NCBI GenBank assembly: GCA_002495735.1
Contig: DAGM01000013.1
Coordinates: 16,606-30,967, forward strand
Source of the DNA: Euryarchaeota archaeon UBA54
Lineage (GTDB): Archaea > Thermoplasmatota > Poseidoniia > Poseidoniales > Thalassarchaeaceae
Direction of reading: 5' to 3'
Length of the DNA stretch: 14,362 bases
Shown here one piece after another: positions 13,532-14,362 of this stretch (position 1 is its first letter; each line of letters starts with the position of its first letter). A program made the position numbers and the translations under genes. The notes beneath the pieces are model-generated. The model saw nothing but the letters and a program-made list of their open reading frames with translations, made no database searches and was not told the DNA's origin.

Positions 13532-14362
13532 ATGACCCGTGTCCGCGCAGCGTGTCTCGCGCTCGTCATTATTGCTACCAGCTTAACCGGATGCTTCTCC
13601 CCCGGGGGGGATGCCGAGTTGATTTCGACCGACGACCTGACAATTTCTCCCGAGGTACTCATAGGTGCGCAGTTCCAGACTGTAGAGGTCACTGCATCAA
13701 GCTCGATGAGCGTACATGTCCCATACCTCGTCATGGATGAGGAGTCTGGATACATCGTGAACGGGACTACGCTCGATTTCGATGGGGCTGGCACTGCAAG
13801 CGTAGAGATGCTGGCCCCATCAAATCTCAATTCAACTCACTTCCTACTGGGAGAATTGGGTAGAGACACCTGGCCGCTGCGAGCGACCAACCAGAGTTGG
13901 ACGGAATGGTTCTCCTCGAGTGAGTTCGAGCAGTCACCATACGCCTACATCGAGCACCCTGTGGCAAGGGAGAACGATTCAGCGTACACAGTGGAGGACG
14001 GAGCATTGCACAGCACCGGTATAATCGACGGCCTCAACGTCTTTGAGTGGTTAGAGTTGTTCGCTGATCCCGATTCAGGCTACAACGATCGCTGGGGTCC
14101 TTTCACCCTGCACGACCCGGTGTACATGAGGGCTGCGAATTTCATGCAGAGCGAACTTCAGGTGATGGGCTACGACACGCAGATTCACCGTTACTGGATT
14201 TCTGACTTTTCCTACGCGGTCAATGTCTGCGGCTACAAGGAGGGGACAACATTCCCCGACGAATGGCTGGTTCTGGGGGCCCATCTCGACATCGCCGAGG
14301 CGGGAAGCCCACCCGGAGGAGGAACCCACATCGGAGCACACGACAACGGTGCTGGCGTGGCC
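13532..14362 (+). CDS. Secreted lipobox-bearing M28-type zinc metallopeptidase (3' partial)
   Basis: The frame is open from the ATG at 13532 to the last base, giving 277 codons without a stop, so the C-terminal part is missing. Residues 1-21 form a lipoprotein-like signal peptide: T-R-V-R, a hydrophobic core, then L18-T-G-C21. Residues 22-210 form an extracytoplasmic region; part may act as a prodomain or an inserted domain. Near the end, L-G-A-H251-L-D253 and G-A-H-D271-N-G-A-G-V-A match the first two metal-binding stretches of M28 aminopeptidases: H251 as a zinc ligand and D271 as the bridging aspartate. The remaining ligands (Glu, Asp, His) would lie beyond the window. The enzyme likely trims peptides at the cell surface, fitting a peptide-scavenging heterotroph; the substrate is unknown. 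A C5G7 run follows the lipobox codons. Confidence 0.85.
   Translation, partial: MTRVRAACLALVIIATSLTGCFSPGGDAELISTDDLTISPEVLIGAQFQTVEVTASSSMSVHVPYLVMDEESGYIVNGTTLDFDGAGTASVEMLAPSNLNSTHFLLGELGRDTWPLRATNQSWTEWFSSSEFEQSPYAYIEHPVARENDSAYTVEDGALHSTGIIDGLNVFEWLELFADPDSGYNDRWGPFTLHDPVYMRAANFMQSELQVMGYDTQIHRYWISDFSYAVNVCGYKEGTTFPDEWLVLGAHLDIAEAGSPPGGGTHIGAHDNGAGVA

Noticed and set aside
13372..13830. Minus-strand frame covering the taw1-peptidase gap
   Set aside because: It is antisense to the signal peptide and early mature part of the peptidase and overlaps the taw1 start; the promoter elements in the gap explain that stretch better.
1..14362. tRNA, rRNA, CRISPR array, insertion sequence, integrase or other defence and mobile-element hallmarks
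   Set aside because: Reading both strands I found no cloverleaf with a conserved T-loop, no regularly spaced DNA repeats, and no transposase or integrase motifs; genes are tightly packed throughout.

Overview
The window looks like a piece of an archaeal genome, most plausibly a marine Thermoplasmatota lineage such as Ca. Poseidoniia (formerly Marine Group II). The direct evidence is a flavodoxin-less TYW1/Taw1 wyosine-synthesis enzyme with both iron-sulfur cysteine triads, archaeal-type TATA boxes centred about 26 bp upstream of several start codons (the geometry of leaderless transcripts), and large signal-peptide proteins with C-terminal membrane anchors. The exact lineage is inference. I see no rRNA, tRNA, CRISPR array, insertion sequence or integrase.

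Layout. Bases 1-4334 (+) hold a tight three-gene run with 1-base overlaps: a large surface protein (5' end outside the window) with an N-terminal choice-of-anchor V/Reeler-like domain carrying C-x-C-H and six ~95-residue Ig/PKD-like repeats; a second anchored protein of the same kind carrying C-x3-C-H and a Trp-rich cytoplasmic tail; and a five-helix membrane protein resembling DUF2231. A convergent gene (4331-5110, -) encodes a very acidic, His/Cys-containing, membrane-anchored protein of unknown function. Upstream of it, across a 38-bp gap that contains a perfect 19-bp palindrome, lies a GT4-type glycosyltransferase (5149-6378, -). It is divergent from a second GT4-type glycosyltransferase (6430-7515, +), and a single TTTAA box sits exactly midway between the two start codons.

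Bases 7554-12395 (+) form an ABC transporter operon of the MacB/LolCDE (FtsX) class: a standard ATPase, a 1046-residue permease with two FtsX domains and two large extracytoplasmic domains, and a second ATPase with a C-terminal extension containing an AbrB-like segment and a four-cysteine zinc ribbon. It converges, with a 4-base overlap, on taw1 (12392-13408, -). Divergent from taw1, a lipobox-bearing M28-type metallopeptidase gene starts at 13532 and runs off the right edge.

Taken together the window is largely devoted to the cell envelope: surface proteins, glycan synthesis, a MacB-like exporter or extractor, and a secreted peptidase, with one tRNA-modification gene. The least ordinary features are the paired non-canonical CxCH/Cx3CH surface proteins with a DUF2231-like partner, the ATPase with fused AbrB-like and zinc-ribbon modules, and the symmetric bidirectional promoter between the glycosyltransferases.
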